A stretch of 64,000 nucleotides of DNA from Stutzerimonas nosocomialis (lineage in GTDB: Bacteria; Pseudomonadota; Gammaproteobacteria; Pseudomonadales; Pseudomonadaceae), in NCBI RefSeq assembly GCF_005876855.1, contig NZ_QLAE01000002.1, positions 62,001 to 126,000 on the forward strand, read 5' to 3'. The notes under the pieces were generated by a model. It saw nothing but the letters and a program-made list of their open reading frames with translations. It made no database searches and was not told the origin of the DNA. Both the position numbers and the translations under genes were made by a program. How positions within the stretch are numbered: the first letter of the stretch is position 1; each line of letters begins with the position of its first letter. Below are positions 41,597 through 50,813 of the stretch, one piece after another.

Positions 41597-42241
41597 TTAG
41601 TCGGACGTGCCTTCGAGCCTGGCGAGCCGCTCTTCGAGCGCCTGCACGCGGGCTTCCAGCGCTTCGAGGCGCGAGGGGGCGACCGGCGCGTCCTCTTCCT
41701 CCGCGCCGCCGTCGGCCGGCACTTCGCTGCCGCCCAGCAGGTGCATGTAGCGTTCCTCGCGCTGGCCGGCCTGGCGTGGCAGGCGGGTCGCCAGCGTGCG
41801 GCTGGCCAGGCGGTCGAGCTGGTGCTGGACGTCGGCCAGGTCATCGAAGGGTTGCATCCGGCTGCTGCGGGTCAGCAGTTCGTTGAGGGTCTGCGGGCCG
41901 CGCAACAGCAGCAGGCCGATCAGCGCCACCTGCGGCGCGGTCAGCTGCAGCGCCTTTTCGACGCGGTGTTCCCAGCGGTCGGCGCGGCTGCCCATGACCA
42001 TCCGCACCAGCCCCTGCTCCTCGAGCGTGCGCAGGCCCTGGCCGACCTGCCCGGCGGAGAGGTTCATCACCGGCTCGCGGCTGGTCTTCTGGTTGCAGGC
42101 CAGCACCAGCGCATTGAGCGTCAGGGGGTAGGTTTCCGGCGAAAGCGCCTGCTTCTCGATCAGGCAGCCGAGGATGCGGGCTTCGGTGGCGCTCAGCGGT
42201 TGCGGAGAATTCTCGGTGTCGCCGGGGTCAGACAAGTTCAT
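41597..42241 (-). CDS. YceH/UPF0502-family protein (DUF480)
   Basis: The 214-residue protein contains two winged-helix-like DUF480 domains: [21 protein letters not shown] (core ILGCLIEKQ, about 21) and [20 protein letters not shown] (core LLLLRGPQT). It ends in a coiled coil ([20 protein letters not shown], about 190-209). YceH proteins are widespread in proteobacteria, and no firm biochemical role is known. ATG 42241 has an AAGGAG ribosome site. It is divergent from the MCE transporter operon. Confidence 0.88.
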   Translation of the reverse strand: MNLSDPGDTENSPQPLSATEARILGCLIEKQALSPETYPLTLNALVLACNQKTSREPVMNLSAGQVGQGLRTLEEQGLVRMVMGSRADRWEHRVEKALQLTAPQVALIGLLLLRGPQTLNELLTRSSRMQPFDDLADVQHQLDRLASRTLATRLPRQAGQREERYMHLLGGSEVPADGGAEEEDAPVAPSRLEALEARVQALEERLARLEGTSD

Positions 42242-42397
42242 GGGTTCTCCTTTTGCGAAAGCGCCAAGCCTAGCTGGCCACGGCGCGGTTGCCCACTCTG
42301 CGTCAGGCGGGACGGGCCGGGGCGGTTCTGCTTGCCGGCGCTGGCTGCTAGGATCGGACAGGTCACGCGACGTCACCACTTTCACCAAGGGACATTG

Positions 42398-43549
42398 ATG
42401 CACGCTGATACCAGGCTACCCGGCACGCTGCGCCTGCAGGACGAGACGTCCGGCAGCCATCTGCAGGTGTCCGGCGACTGGACCCTTGCGCATTACGCGA
42501 CCCTGCGGCGCGAGGTCGAGCGGGCGCAGCCCAGGGTCAGCCAGGGCGGCACCGTGGATCTCGCCGGACTCGGCGCACTGGACACCGCCGGTGCCGGGCT
42601 GCTGGCCGAACTGATAGGCGCCGAGCGACTGGCGCGCGTCGACCAGTGGGCGCCGCAGCTGCCGGGCGAGCGGCTGGCCCTGCTGCGCAGCGTTGCCGAT
42701 GCGCTGGACGCGCCCGCTGGCGAAGTCGATGACCCGCGCAGCGGCTCGGCGATCGGCGACCTGCTGGCCCACATCGGCCGCACCGTCGCCCATGTCTGGC
42801 AGCAGCAGCGCGCCTTGCTCGGCTTCATCGGCCTGACCCTGCAGGCGCTGGCGCTGACCGTCCTGCGTCCGCGCCGCTGGCGGCTCACCGCGCTGGCGTC
42901 GCACATCGAGCAGACCGGCCTGGACGCGGTGCCGATCGTCGCGCTGCTGACCTTCATGGTCGGCGCGGTGGTGGCCTTTCTCGGCGCCACGGTGCTGGAT
43001 GAATTCGGCGCCAGCATCTACACGGTGAGCCTGGTGGCCTTCGCCTTCCTGCGCGAATTCGGCGTGCTGCTGGCGGCGATCCTGCTGGCCGGGCGCAGCG
43101 CCAGCGCCTTCGCGGCGCAGATCGGCTCGATGAAGGCCAACGAGGAAGTCGACGCGATTCGCACCCTCGGCCTCGATCCGGTCGAGCTTCTGGTACTGCC
43201 GCGGGTGCTGGCCATGCTGGTCGCCCTGCCGATCCTGACCTTCGTCGGCATGCTCTGCGGGATCGTCGGCGGCGCGGTGGTCTGCGTGCTGGCGCTGGAC
43301 ATCTCGGTCGCCCAGTTCGTCGGCATCCTGCAGCGCGACATCGACATCAGCCACTTCCTGGTCGGCCTGGCGAAGGCGCCGGTGTTCGCCTTCCTGATCG
43401 GCGTGATCGGCTGCCTGGAGGGCTTCAAGGTCTCCGGCAGCGCCCAGTCGGTGGGCGAACACACCACCTCCAGCGTGGTGCAGTCGATCTTCATGGTGAT
43501 CCTGGTCGATGCGGTCGCCGCGATGTTCTTCATGGAGATGGGCTGGTGA
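42398..43549 (+). CDS. MlaE-type lipid ABC transporter permease with N-terminal STAS domain
   Basis: This is the membrane subunit of an MCE/Mla-type phospholipid transporter. The 383-residue protein fuses an MlaB-like STAS domain (about 10-105, [18 protein letters not shown]) to an MlaE permease (about 140-383) with five spans and the family motifs [16 protein letters not shown] and [18 protein letters not shown] (about 250-267). In the canonical mla operon MlaB is separate; the fusion is known in the second Mla-like systems of Pseudomonas. The ATG overlaps no upstream gene, and it starts a four-gene operon. Confidence 0.9.
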   Translation: MHADTRLPGTLRLQDETSGSHLQVSGDWTLAHYATLRREVERAQPRVSQGGTVDLAGLGALDTAGAGLLAELIGAERLARVDQWAPQLPGERLALLRSVADALDAPAGEVDDPRSGSAIGDLLAHIGRTVAHVWQQQRALLGFIGLTLQALALTVLRPRRWRLTALASHIEQTGLDAVPIVALLTFMVGAVVAFLGATVLDEFGASIYTVSLVAFAFLREFGVLLAAILLAGRSASAFAAQIGSMKANEEVDAIRTLGLDPVELLVLPRVLAMLVALPILTFVGMLCGIVGGAVVCVLALDISVAQFVGILQRDIDISHFLVGLAKAPVFAFLIGVIGCLEGFKVSGSAQSVGEHTTSSVVQSIFMVILVDAVAAMFFMEMGW

Positions 43550-44349
43550 CGGGTTCGCAGGCGTCGACGGCCGAGACGCTGATCGAGGTCCGTGGCCTGG
43601 TCAACCGCTTCGGCCGGCAGACCGTGCACGACGGGCTCGACCTGGACATCCGCCGTGGCGAGATCCTCGGCGTGGTAGGCGGCTCGGGGACCGGCAAGTC
43701 GGTGCTGCTGCGCAGCATCGTCGGCCTGCGCCGGCCCACCGAGGGCAGCGTGCGGGTGTTCGGCGAGGAACTGCTGGCGCTGAGCCCGTCGCGCCGTTCC
43801 GAGCTGGAGCGGCGCTTCGGCGTGCTGTTCCAGCGCGGCGCGCTGTTCACCTCGCTGAACCTGCAGGAGAACGTGGCGCTGCCCCTGATCGAGCATGCCG
43901 GGCTCAGCCGCCGCGACGCCGAGCACCTGGCACGGCTGAAGCTGGCCCTGGCCGGGTTGCCTTCCGGGGCGGCCTGCAAGTTTCCCGACGAGCTCTCCGG
44001 CGGCATGGTCAAGCGCGCGGCGCTGGCCCGCTCGCTGGCGCTGGACCCCGAGGTGCTGTTTCTCGACGAGCCCACCGCCGGGCTCGACCCGATCGGCGCG
44101 GCGGCCTTCGACCAGCTGATCCTGACCCTGCGCGACGCGCTGGGCCTGAGCGTGTTCCTGGTCACCCACGACCTCGACACCCTCTACACCATCTGCGACC
44201 GGGTCGCGGTGCTGTCGCAGAAACGGGTACTGGTGGCTGACCGGCTGGAGGTGGTCGAGGCCACCGACGATGCCTGGATCCGTGATTACTTCCACGGCCC
44301 GCGTGGCCGTGCGGCACACAAGGCTGCCGAACTTCTGGAGGCTCCCTGA
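43546..44349 (+). CDS. MlaF-type lipid ABC transporter ATP-binding protein
   Basis: The 267-residue ATPase partners the MlaE-type permease. It starts with GTG overlapping the previous stop. Motifs: Walker A GGSGTGKS (about 46), FQRGALFTSLNLQENV (about 95), signature LSGGMVKRAALARSL, Walker B VLFLDEPTAGLDP and VTHDLDTLY. The GGMVKR form of the signature is characteristic of MlaF/Ttg2A rather than of importers. Confidence 0.92.
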   Translation: MTGSQASTAETLIEVRGLVNRFGRQTVHDGLDLDIRRGEILGVVGGSGTGKSVLLRSIVGLRRPTEGSVRVFGEELLALSPSRRSELERRFGVLFQRGALFTSLNLQENVALPLIEHAGLSRRDAEHLARLKLALAGLPSGAACKFPDELSGGMVKRAALARSLALDPEVLFLDEPTAGLDPIGAAAFDQLILTLRDALGLSVFLVTHDLDTLYTICDRVAVLSQKRVLVADRLEVVEATDDAWIRDYFHGPRGRAAHKAAELLEAP

Positions 44350-45288
44350 ATGGAAACCCGTGCCCATCATGTCCTGATCGGCCTGTTCACCGTGATCGCG
44401 GTAGGCGGCGCGCTGCTGTTCGCGCTCTGGCTCGGCAAGTCGAGCATGGACCGTGAGTTCAGGCTCTACGACGTGATCTTCAACCGCGACGTCAGCGGCC
44501 TGTCGGTGGGCGGCTCGGTGGAGTACAGCGGCATCAAGGTCGGCGACGTGGAATCGCTGCGCCTGGAACCGGACGACCCGCGCAAGGTGCGCGCGCGGAT
44601 CCGGGTCTACGCCGACACGCCGATCAAGGAGGACACCCGGGTGCGCCTGGCGCTGGCCAACATCACCGGCAGCATGGTCATCCAGCTGCACAGCGGCACC
44701 CCGGAAAGCCCGCTGCTGATCAGCAAGACCGGCGAGCCGCCGATCATCGTCGCCGACCCGTCGCCGCTGGCCAACCTGCTGGCCAACGGCGAAGACCTGC
44801 TGGGCAACATCAACAGCCTGCTGGGCAGTGCCAACCGGATGTTCTCCGAGGAGAACACCCAGCGCATCAGCAGCACGCTGGACCACATCGAGCAGGCCAC
44901 GCGGGTGCTGGCCGAGCAGCGCGGCGATCTCGCCGAGGCGCTCGCCCAGCTCAACGGGCTGGGCCGCCAGACCAGCGCCGCGCTCGAGGAAATGACCCAA
45001 CTGGCGCGCAACGCCAACGGCCTGCTGGACGAAGAAGGGCGGGGCCTGCTCGACAGCGCCGCGCAGTCGATGGCGGCGCTGGAGCGCTCCACCAGCCGCC
45101 TCGACCGGCTCTTCGAGCAGAACCAGGAGTCGCTCAACAGCGGCCTGCAGGGCGTCGGCGACCTGGGGCCCGCCATCGGCGAGCTGCGCCAGACCCTCGG
45201 CGCGCTGCGCCGCGTGACCCGCCGCCTCGAAGACAACCCCACCGGCTTCCTGCTCGGGCGGGAACGCATCCAGGAGTTCGAACCATGA
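44350..45288 (+). CDS. MlaD/MCE-family lipid-binding protein
   Basis: The 312-residue protein has an N-terminal anchor (about 7-27, VLIGLFTVIAVGGALLFALW) and one MCE domain (about 40-120, with VEYSGIKVGDVESLRLEPDD at 57-76). A long alpha-helical, coiled-coil-like region (about 150-300) with ALEEMTQLARNANGLLDEE follows. Single-MCE proteins form hexameric periplasmic rings carrying lipid between membranes; the long tail recalls PqiB/LetB-like tunnels but with one ring only. It starts directly after the ATPase stop. Confidence 0.9.
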   Translation: METRAHHVLIGLFTVIAVGGALLFALWLGKSSMDREFRLYDVIFNRDVSGLSVGGSVEYSGIKVGDVESLRLEPDDPRKVRARIRVYADTPIKEDTRVRLALANITGSMVIQLHSGTPESPLLISKTGEPPIIVADPSPLANLLANGEDLLGNINSLLGSANRMFSEENTQRISSTLDHIEQATRVLAEQRGDLAEALAQLNGLGRQTSAALEEMTQLARNANGLLDEEGRGLLDSAAQSMAALERSTSRLDRLFEQNQESLNSGLQGVGDLGPAIGELRQTLGALRRVTRRLEDNPTGFLLGRERIQEFEP

Positions 45289-45932
45289 TCCTCAGCCGTT
45301 TGCCGCGCCTCGCTGCGCTGGCCATGCTCGCCAGCCTGACGTCCTGCGCGCTGGTCTCGTCCCCGGATCCGATCGCCGTCTACCTGTTGCCGGGCACCCT
45401 GGCCTCGCCGGCAAGCACCGGCCAGCCGGCGGCCGCACCGCTGGACCTGTCCCTGCGGGTGTCCACGCCCCAGGCCAGCCAGATCCTCGGCGGGCCACGC
45501 ATCGCGGTGATTCCCGAGGGCAACCGGATCAGCAGCTACAAGGGCGCGCGCTGGAGCGACTCGGCGCCGGTGCTGCTGCGCAACCGCCTGGTCGAGGCCT
45601 TCCAGGAGGACGGCCGCATCGCCTCGGTGACCAGCGACGACGTGAAGGTCCATGCCGACGTGGAGCTGTTCAGCGACCTGCGCGCCTTCCAGACCGAGTA
45701 CATCGAGGGCGCGCCGGTGGTGGTGATTCGGCTGGACCTGCGCCTGCTCCACCACGCCAGCCAGCGGATCGTCGCCAGCCAGCGGCTCGAAGTGCGCCAG
45801 CCGAGCCGGGGCGAGTCGGTCGACCAGGTCGTGCAGGCCTTCGGCGAGGCCAGCGACCGGTTGTCCGCCGAGGTGGTGAACTGGACCCTGGCGCAGCAGC
45901 CCCGTCTGGCGCCTGGCCAGGGGTCTCGCTGA
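45285..45932 (+). CDS. ABC-type transport auxiliary lipoprotein
   Basis: The 215-residue lipoprotein has a signal ending in LTSC (lipidated Cys about 21) and an ABC_trans_aux domain like PqiC: PRIAVIPEGNRISSYKGARW (cored at RISSYKGARW, about 80), then the ELFSDLRAFQ and RLDLRLL strands. It is probably the outer-membrane end of the MCE transporter. The 4-bp overlap with the MCE gene supports one complex. Confidence 0.87.
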   Translation: MILSRLPRLAALAMLASLTSCALVSSPDPIAVYLLPGTLASPASTGQPAAAPLDLSLRVSTPQASQILGGPRIAVIPEGNRISSYKGARWSDSAPVLLRNRLVEAFQEDGRIASVTSDDVKVHADVELFSDLRAFQTEYIEGAPVVVIRLDLRLLHHASQRIVASQRLEVRQPSRGESVDQVVQAFGEASDRLSAEVVNWTLAQQPRLAPGQGSR

Positions 45933-45947
45933 GGGGCGGGGTGTCTG

Positions 45948-45975
45948 GCCGGCCGAGGCGAAAGGCCCGGCCGGC
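45948..45975. terminator. Hairpin between MCE operon and oprD-like gene
   Basis: GCCGGCC (45948-45954) and GGCCGGC (45969-45975) form a stem between the converging genes. The loop GAGGCGAAAGGCCC can fold further. No U tract is present. Confidence 0.5.
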
Positions 45976-45989
45976 GTGACCTGCGCGGG

Positions 45990-47222
45990 TTACATCAGCG
46001 GAATGCTGTAGCTCAGGATCAGGCGGTTCTGGTCGATCTTGCGGCCCCCGCTGGCGCGGTAGGTGCCGTTGCGCCACTTGAGCCCGAGGTTCTTCAGCGC
46101 GCCGCTCTGGATGACGTAGGCCAGGTCCGTATCGCGTTCCCATTCGGTGCTGTCGCCGCCCGGGCCGAAGTTGTCGCCGCTGATGTAGCGCGCCATCAGC
46201 GACAGCCCCGGGATGCCCATCGCGGTGAAGTTGTAATCGTAGCGGGCCTGCCAGGAGCGCTCGTCGGCGTTGGCGAAGGTCGGCGCGATCATCACGTAGT
46301 TGACCAGGAAGGCGTCGCTGCCGTTGATGAAGGGGTAGGCCGTGTCGCCGCTCATCTTCTGGTAGGCCAGGCCGAAGGAATGCCCGCTCAGGCTGTAGGT
46401 GAACATCGCGCCGAAGGCCTTGTTGTCCACCGTCGCATTGCCGTCGCTGGTCGAACGGGCGTAGCGCAGGTCGCTCTTGAACGACTGGTCCTCGCCCAGG
46501 GCGGCCACGTGGGTCAGGTTGACGATGTGCTGCTTGTAGTTGCCGTCGAGCCTGCCGTAGCTGTAGGCGGTGGTCAGGTCCTCGTTCCAGCGGTAGCTGG
46601 CGCTGCCGAAGTCGAACTTGTCGGTCTGCCGGCCGCCGGCCACCCCGGACATGATCATGTCCTCGTAGCCGGCTTCACTGCGCAGGCTGTTCTCGGTCAG
46701 GCGCCCGGCGTTGAGGGTCAGGCCGTCGATTTCCTGGGACGTGAGCTGGGCGCCGCGAAAGGTCTGCGGCAGCAGGCGCGTGTCGTTGGGCAGGATGGTC
46801 GGCAGCCGGGGGATCAGCGTGCCGACCCGCAGGGTGCTCTTGGAGACCCGCACCTTGGCGGTCATGCCGAGGTTGGCGTAATCGTCCGGCGCGGGATCGT
46901 TGAAGCCGCCCGGCAGCAGGCCGCTGCCGGCGCGTTCCGGGCTCGAGTCGAGCTTGACGCCGAGCAGGCCGAGGGCGTCGACGCCGAGCCCCACGGGGCC
47001 TTCGGTGAAGCCCGATTCGAACTTGAGCAGGAATCCCTGGGCCCATTCCTCGGCCTTGGACTGCGCCACGCCGTCCTGGCGGTTGTCGCTGTTGACGTAG
47101 AAGTTGCGCAGTTCCAGGTTGGCGCGACTGTCGCCGATGAAGTCGGCATGGGCGGCAGGCGCCGCGAGGCCGCCGGCCAGGGCGGCGAGGGTGACGGACC
47201 GGGCAAGGGGCGTCTTGGGCAT
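45990..47222 (-). CDS. OprD-family outer-membrane porin
   Basis: The 410-residue protein has a signal peptide (LAALAGGLAAPAAHA, cleaved near 26) and a beta-barrel body of alternating strands, e.g. NLELRNFYVNSDNR at the start and QNRLILSYSIPLM at the end, the C-terminal strand. WAQGFLLKFESGFTEG (about 60) and RVGTLIPRLPTI (about 132) are OprD-family landmarks. OprD proteins are substrate-specific channels for carboxylates or basic amino acids. It lies 70 bp after a TRAP transporter on the same strand, suggesting uptake of the same carboxylate. Confidence 0.92.
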   Translation of the reverse strand: MPKTPLARSVTLAALAGGLAAPAAHADFIGDSRANLELRNFYVNSDNRQDGVAQSKAEEWAQGFLLKFESGFTEGPVGLGVDALGLLGVKLDSSPERAGSGLLPGGFNDPAPDDYANLGMTAKVRVSKSTLRVGTLIPRLPTILPNDTRLLPQTFRGAQLTSQEIDGLTLNAGRLTENSLRSEAGYEDMIMSGVAGGRQTDKFDFGSASYRWNEDLTTAYSYGRLDGNYKQHIVNLTHVAALGEDQSFKSDLRYARSTSDGNATVDNKAFGAMFTYSLSGHSFGLAYQKMSGDTAYPFINGSDAFLVNYVMIAPTFANADERSWQARYDYNFTAMGIPGLSLMARYISGDNFGPGGDSTEWERDTDLAYVIQSGALKNLGLKWRNGTYRASGGRKIDQNRLILSYSIPLM

Positions 47223-47266
47223 CGGGTCGTTCCTTTTGTTGTTGTTGGAAAGGATGGCCAGGTGCG

Positions 47267-47287
47267 CGGCGGGCGGGGCGCCCGCCG
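47267..47287 (-). terminator. Hairpin between TRAP large permease and OprD gene
   Basis: CGGCGGGC and GCCCGCCG (8-bp stem, 5-base loop). It lies just after the TRAP permease stop on the minus strand and could attenuate read-through to the porin gene. Confidence 0.5.
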
Positions 47288-47292
47288 GCAGG

Positions 47293-48603
47293 TCAGAACA
47301 GCAGGTTGGGCAGGCAGGTCGCGATCTCCGGAACCATGGCGATGATCGCCAGGCCCACCAGGTTCACCAGCACGAAGGGGATCACCGACCAGTAGATGTC
47401 CTTCATGGTGATGCCCGGCGGCACGATGCCCTTGAGGTAGAAGAGGTTGAAGCCGAAGGGCGGCGTCATGTAGCCGATTTCCATGTTGATCACGAAGAGG
47501 ATGCCGAACCAGATCGGATCGAATCCCAGCGAGGCCACGATCGGCAGGAACACCGGCAGGGTGATCAGCATGATCCCGACCGGGTCGAGCAGCATGCCCA
47601 TCACGAACACCAGCGCCATCATCACGATGATCACGCCCCAGCGCCCGCCGGGCAGGTCCATCATCAGCCCCTCGATCAGCGCCTGGGCGCCCATGCCCTG
47701 GTAGGCGGAGCTGAAGGCGTGGGCGGCGAAGAGGATCCAGGCGATCATCCCGGTCAGCTTGAAGGTGCGGATCGCCGCCTCGTGCAGCACCGCCCCGCTC
47801 AGCTTGCGGTAGACCGCGGCCGAGATCAGCGCGCCGAGCACGCCCATGGCGGCCGCCTCGGTGGGCGTGGTGACGCCGCCGATGATCGAGCCCAGCACCA
47901 TCGCCACGATGCCGATCGGCAGCAGCACGGCGCGCAGGGCGGTGAGCTTCTCGCTCCAGCTGCCGCGCTCCTCTGGCGGCAGGGCCGGCGCCAGGTGCGG
48001 TTGCAGGTGGCTGCGCACGATCACGTAGATCAATGTCAGCGCCACCAGCAGCAGGCCCGGCAGCACCCCGGCGGCGAACATCTTGCCCACCGAGACGCCG
48101 CTGATCATGGCGTAGAGGATCATCATGATGCTCGGCGGGATCAGGATGCCCCAGCCGCCGCCGGTGTTGATGCAGCCGAGCACCATGCGCTTGTCGTAGC
48201 CACGTTCGAGCATCGCCGGCAGCGCGATGGTGCCCATGGCCACCACCGCCGCGCCGCTGATGCCGACCATCGCGCCGAACACCGCGCAGATGCCCAGGGT
48301 GCCGATCGCCAGGCCGCCGCGCATGCCGCCGCACCACAGGTGCATCATCCGGTAGAGGTCCTTGGCCACGCCGGTGCGCTCGAGAATCATCGCCATGAAG
48401 ACGAACAGCGGGATCGCCACCAGGGTGAAGCTTTCCATGGTGCCCCACATCTGCGAGGCGACCATGTAGAAGGCGTCCACGCCCCAGGTGAAATAGAGGA
48501 ACAGCACCGACACGCCGCCCAGCACGAAGGCCAGCGGCAGCCCCAGCAGCAGGAAGAACACCAGGGTGAGGAAGAACAGCAGGGTAGTGATCTCGATGCT
48601 CAT
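47293..48603 (-). CDS. TRAP transporter large permease (second system)
   Basis: The 436-residue DctM-family protein has multiple membrane spans and the motifs GISGAAVVAMGTIALPAM (about 115), GGWGILIPPSIMMILYAM (about 150) and GYMTPPFGFNLFYLKG (about 384). It differs clearly from the dctM at 31.2 kb, so it is not a recent duplicate. The GFNLFYLKGI-type motif is usual in TRAP systems for 2-oxo or other monocarboxylic acids, but the substrate is not determined. Its start overlaps the small subunit stop. Confidence 0.92.
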   Translation of the reverse strand: MSIEITTLLFFLTLVFFLLLGLPLAFVLGGVSVLFLYFTWGVDAFYMVASQMWGTMESFTLVAIPLFVFMAMILERTGVAKDLYRMMHLWCGGMRGGLAIGTLGICAVFGAMVGISGAAVVAMGTIALPAMLERGYDKRMVLGCINTGGGWGILIPPSIMMILYAMISGVSVGKMFAAGVLPGLLLVALTLIYVIVRSHLQPHLAPALPPEERGSWSEKLTALRAVLLPIGIVAMVLGSIIGGVTTPTEAAAMGVLGALISAAVYRKLSGAVLHEAAIRTFKLTGMIAWILFAAHAFSSAYQGMGAQALIEGLMMDLPGGRWGVIIVMMALVFVMGMLLDPVGIMLITLPVFLPIVASLGFDPIWFGILFVINMEIGYMTPPFGFNLFYLKGIVPPGITMKDIYWSVIPFVLVNLVGLAIIAMVPEIATCLPNLLF

Positions 48604-49139
48604 CGGGCGTGCTCCGACGGGCTGTCGGCGGTGTCGTCAGCCTTGTCCAGCGCGATGAGGATGTCCTGCAGCAGCTTGGCGATGCCCTGCAGCAGGAGCA
48701 GCGCGGTGCCGATGGGGATCGCCGCCTTGATCGGCCAGATCGGCGGGTTCCAGGCCGAGAACGAGGTTTCCCGGCTGCCGATCGACTCCCATGCCATGGA
48801 GCTGCCGAAGTAGAGCAGGGCGGCGGTGAACAGGAAGAACATCGACGAGGTGAAGATGTCCAGGCAGGCCTGGGCGCGGCGCGACAGCGTGCCGTAGAAG
48901 ATGTCGACGTTGACGTGATCGCGGTGCAGCAGCAGGTAGCCCCCGGACAGCACCACGTAGAGGCCGAACAGCATCTGCCCCAGCTCGTTGGTCCATGACG
49001 TCGGCGAGGACAGCACGTAGCGCATGAACACCTCGCCGATCAGCAGCAGGAAGATCGCGAAGATCAGGTAGGCGACCCAGCGACCGATGAAGGAATTGAG
49101 CCGGCTGATGCCGTTCACGTAGGCACGAATCACGCGCAT
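48600..49139 (-). CDS. TRAP transporter small permease (second system)
   Basis: The 179-residue DctQ-family protein has four hydrophobic spans (near 20-40, 55-75, 92-112 and 138-158) and the typical LGQMLFGLYVVLSGGYLLLHRDHVNVD region (core GGYLLLHRDHVNVD, about 67). It is coupled by 4-bp overlap to the large subunit and preceded by a hairpin after the binding-protein gene. Confidence 0.9.
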   Translation of the reverse strand: MRVIRAYVNGISRLNSFIGRWVAYLIFAIFLLLIGEVFMRYVLSSPTSWTNELGQMLFGLYVVLSGGYLLLHRDHVNVDIFYGTLSRRAQACLDIFTSSMFFLFTAALLYFGSSMAWESIGSRETSFSAWNPPIWPIKAAIPIGTALLLLQGIAKLLQDILIALDKADDTADSPSEHAR

Positions 49140-49173
49140 TGCTCTGCCCCGACAGGAAATACCGAAAGGAATC

Positions 49174-49198
49174 GGCCGCGCGCCCGGGGGCGGCGGCC
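49174..49198 (-). terminator. Hairpin between TRAP binding-protein and permease genes
   Basis: GGCCGC/GCGGCC outer arms and GCCC/GGGC inner arms lie about 15 bp past the binding-protein stop on the minus strand. No U tract is seen. It is the same arrangement as in the other importer operons of the window. Confidence 0.5.
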
Positions 49199-49212
49199 AG
49201 GCAACGGGCGAC

Positions 49213-50253
49213 TCAGAGGTAGCCGAGCTCGCCGAGGAAGGCCTTGAGCTTGTCCAGTGCTTCGGCGGCCTTGTCGCTGCGCTTGCCTTCTTCTTCCCAG
49301 GTCTTGCGGGCGATTTCGGTCAGGCGCTTCTGCACGTCCTCGGGCAGCGTGTTGACCTCCACGCCCTGCTCCGCGACGGCCTTGTTCAGGGCCACGTGCT
49401 CCTGGAAGAGGTATTCGTTGGTGCGGTACCAGAACTGCTCGTCGAGCACCTGCTTGACGATTTCCTGGTCGCGCTCTGACAGCGCGTCGAGGGCCTTCTG
49501 GCTGACGATGGTGACGTCGGTGCCGGCGATGTTCAGCGCCGGTTTGACGTGGTACTTGGCCACCTCGTAGAAGCTCATGCTCGCCGCACCCTGGGCCGCG
49601 CCCCAGTGGGCCGCGTCGACCACGCCGGTGTCGAGCGCCGGGTACAGCTCGCTGCCGGGCAGGTAGGTGGTGGAGGCGCCGGCCTCGTTGAGGAATTTCT
49701 GCAGGGCGCCGGAGGAGCGGATCTTCAGGCGGGTGAAGTCTTCCCAGCTGTTGATCGGCTTCTTCACCACCATCTCGGTGGGATAGACCTTGTCGGTCGC
49801 CCAGTAGACGCCGAACTTCGACGCCTCCTCGCGCAGCATCTGCTCGAAGCCCAGCTGCTGGTGGAAGTAGGCCGCTTCCCAGACGTGCTGGAAGGCGAAC
49901 GGCAGGCCCGAGGCGATGCCCGCCAGGGTGATCTTGTCCTGGGCGTAGCCGGGGGAAATGGTGCCCATCTGGATGATGCCGCGGCTGACCGCGTTGAAGG
50001 TTTCCTGCGCCTTGAACAGCGCGCCGGCCTCGAACAGCTGCAGCTGGACGCGACCCTCGGTGCGCCGCTCGATCTCGCTCTTCAGGCGTACCAGGCTGTC
50101 CTTGTAGGAACTGCTGGCGCCCGGCCAGTGGGACTGCACACGCCACTTGGCGACGTCCTGGGCGCTGGCGAGGGAGGGGGCCAGCGCGGCGGCGGCCAGC
50201 AGGGCGGCGCCGACGGCGAGCTTGAGGGTCTTGAGCGGGGGCGACAATTTCAT
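49213..50253 (-). CDS. TRAP transporter binding protein (DctP family, second system)
   Basis: The 346-residue secreted protein has a signal peptide (VGAALLAAAALAPSLASA, cleaved near 31) and a DctP-type body starting VAKWRVQSHWPGAS. The substrate Arg is probably in RLKIRSSGALQKF (about 175). Landmarks WATDKVYPTEMVVKKPI (about 151) and DAAHWGAAQGAASMSFYE (about 212) resemble the TakP-like alpha-keto acid group. The nearby acyl-CoA ligase cluster suggests an organic acid; this is inference. AGGATCC lies before the ATG. Confidence 0.9.
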   Translation of the reverse strand: MKLSPPLKTLKLAVGAALLAAAALAPSLASAQDVAKWRVQSHWPGASSSYKDSLVRLKSEIERRTEGRVQLQLFEAGALFKAQETFNAVSRGIIQMGTISPGYAQDKITLAGIASGLPFAFQHVWEAAYFHQQLGFEQMLREEASKFGVYWATDKVYPTEMVVKKPINSWEDFTRLKIRSSGALQKFLNEAGASTTYLPGSELYPALDTGVVDAAHWGAAQGAASMSFYEVAKYHVKPALNIAGTDVTIVSQKALDALSERDQEIVKQVLDEQFWYRTNEYLFQEHVALNKAVAEQGVEVNTLPEDVQKRLTEIARKTWEEEGKRSDKAAEALDKLKAFLGELGYL

Positions 50254-50276
50254 TTCGGATCCTCTTTCTTGTAATT

Positions 50277-50292
50277 GTTCTGGGTTCAGAAC
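50277..50292. promoter_or_regulatory. Palindromic operator candidate upstream of the second TRAP system
   Basis: GTTCTG-GGTT-CAGAAC has perfect 6-bp arms and lies 24-39 bp before the binding-protein start, where a repressor would block transcription. Confidence 0.45.
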
Positions 50293-50333
50293 TGCAACGC
50301 GGTACCGATTTTGTCAGCTACACTGGCTAAATG

Positions 50334-50348
50334 TTTCGCAGTGCGGAA
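50334..50348. promoter_or_regulatory. IclR-like operator candidate (TTTCGCA-G-TGCGGAA)
   Basis: The near-perfect 15-bp palindrome (one mismatch) lies about 81-95 bp before the TRAP binding-protein start. TTYCGCA-N-TGCGRAA sites are typical of IclR-family regulators of carboxylic acid catabolism. No IclR gene is in the window. The gap 50254-50813 otherwise contains only AT-rich promoter-like sequence (50300-50400) and the repeats at 50577-50655. Confidence 0.5.
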
Positions 50349-50576
50349 TTACCTTTTGCATATCGTTAAGGCGAACCTAGCACGTCAGGACAAATTTTCA
50401 ACAGCCCATCCGGCGAAAAGCGTTTCGCTGTGATGCGATATCAACCGGCTTGATGGGAGCCGTTTCCGAATTGACGGCCCCGGGCGAGCCGTGACAGCGT
50501 CAAAAAAAGGGCTGTTTCGAGGGTGCCCGACGGGAAGCTGGCGGGCCTTGGCGAGACCGCTGGCCGCTGACGTAAA

Positions 50577-50655
50577 GCTCGCGGCCAAGACCGTTCCCAC
50601 AGCGGGCCGCGCGTCCGTGGGAACGCGTTCGTGGGAGCGGCCTCGACCGCGAACG
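50577..50655. repeat. Inverted pair of Pseudomonas REP-like elements
   Basis: GCTCGCGGCCAAGACCG followed by TTCCCAC (50579 onward) is the reverse orientation of the GTGGGAGCGGCCTCGACCG...CGAAC element at 50631-50655. A shortened GTGGGAACGCGTTC copy lies between them. This resembles the GTGGGAGCGG-CCGCGA REP family scattered through Pseudomonas genomes. Confidence 0.75.
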
Positions 50656-50813
50656 CTTGACCACAGAGCAGCCTGCTCGGTGGGATGAATCACTCCGGCG
50701 GCAGCGTGCCGGATGAGCGAAAACAACAATAAAAGCGCTGCGTGAGCGTCGATCTGCGCGCAACGCACTGAAGTCCTCGGCCTGAGCCAGGCCGCGTCAT
50801 GAGAGGTGTCTCG

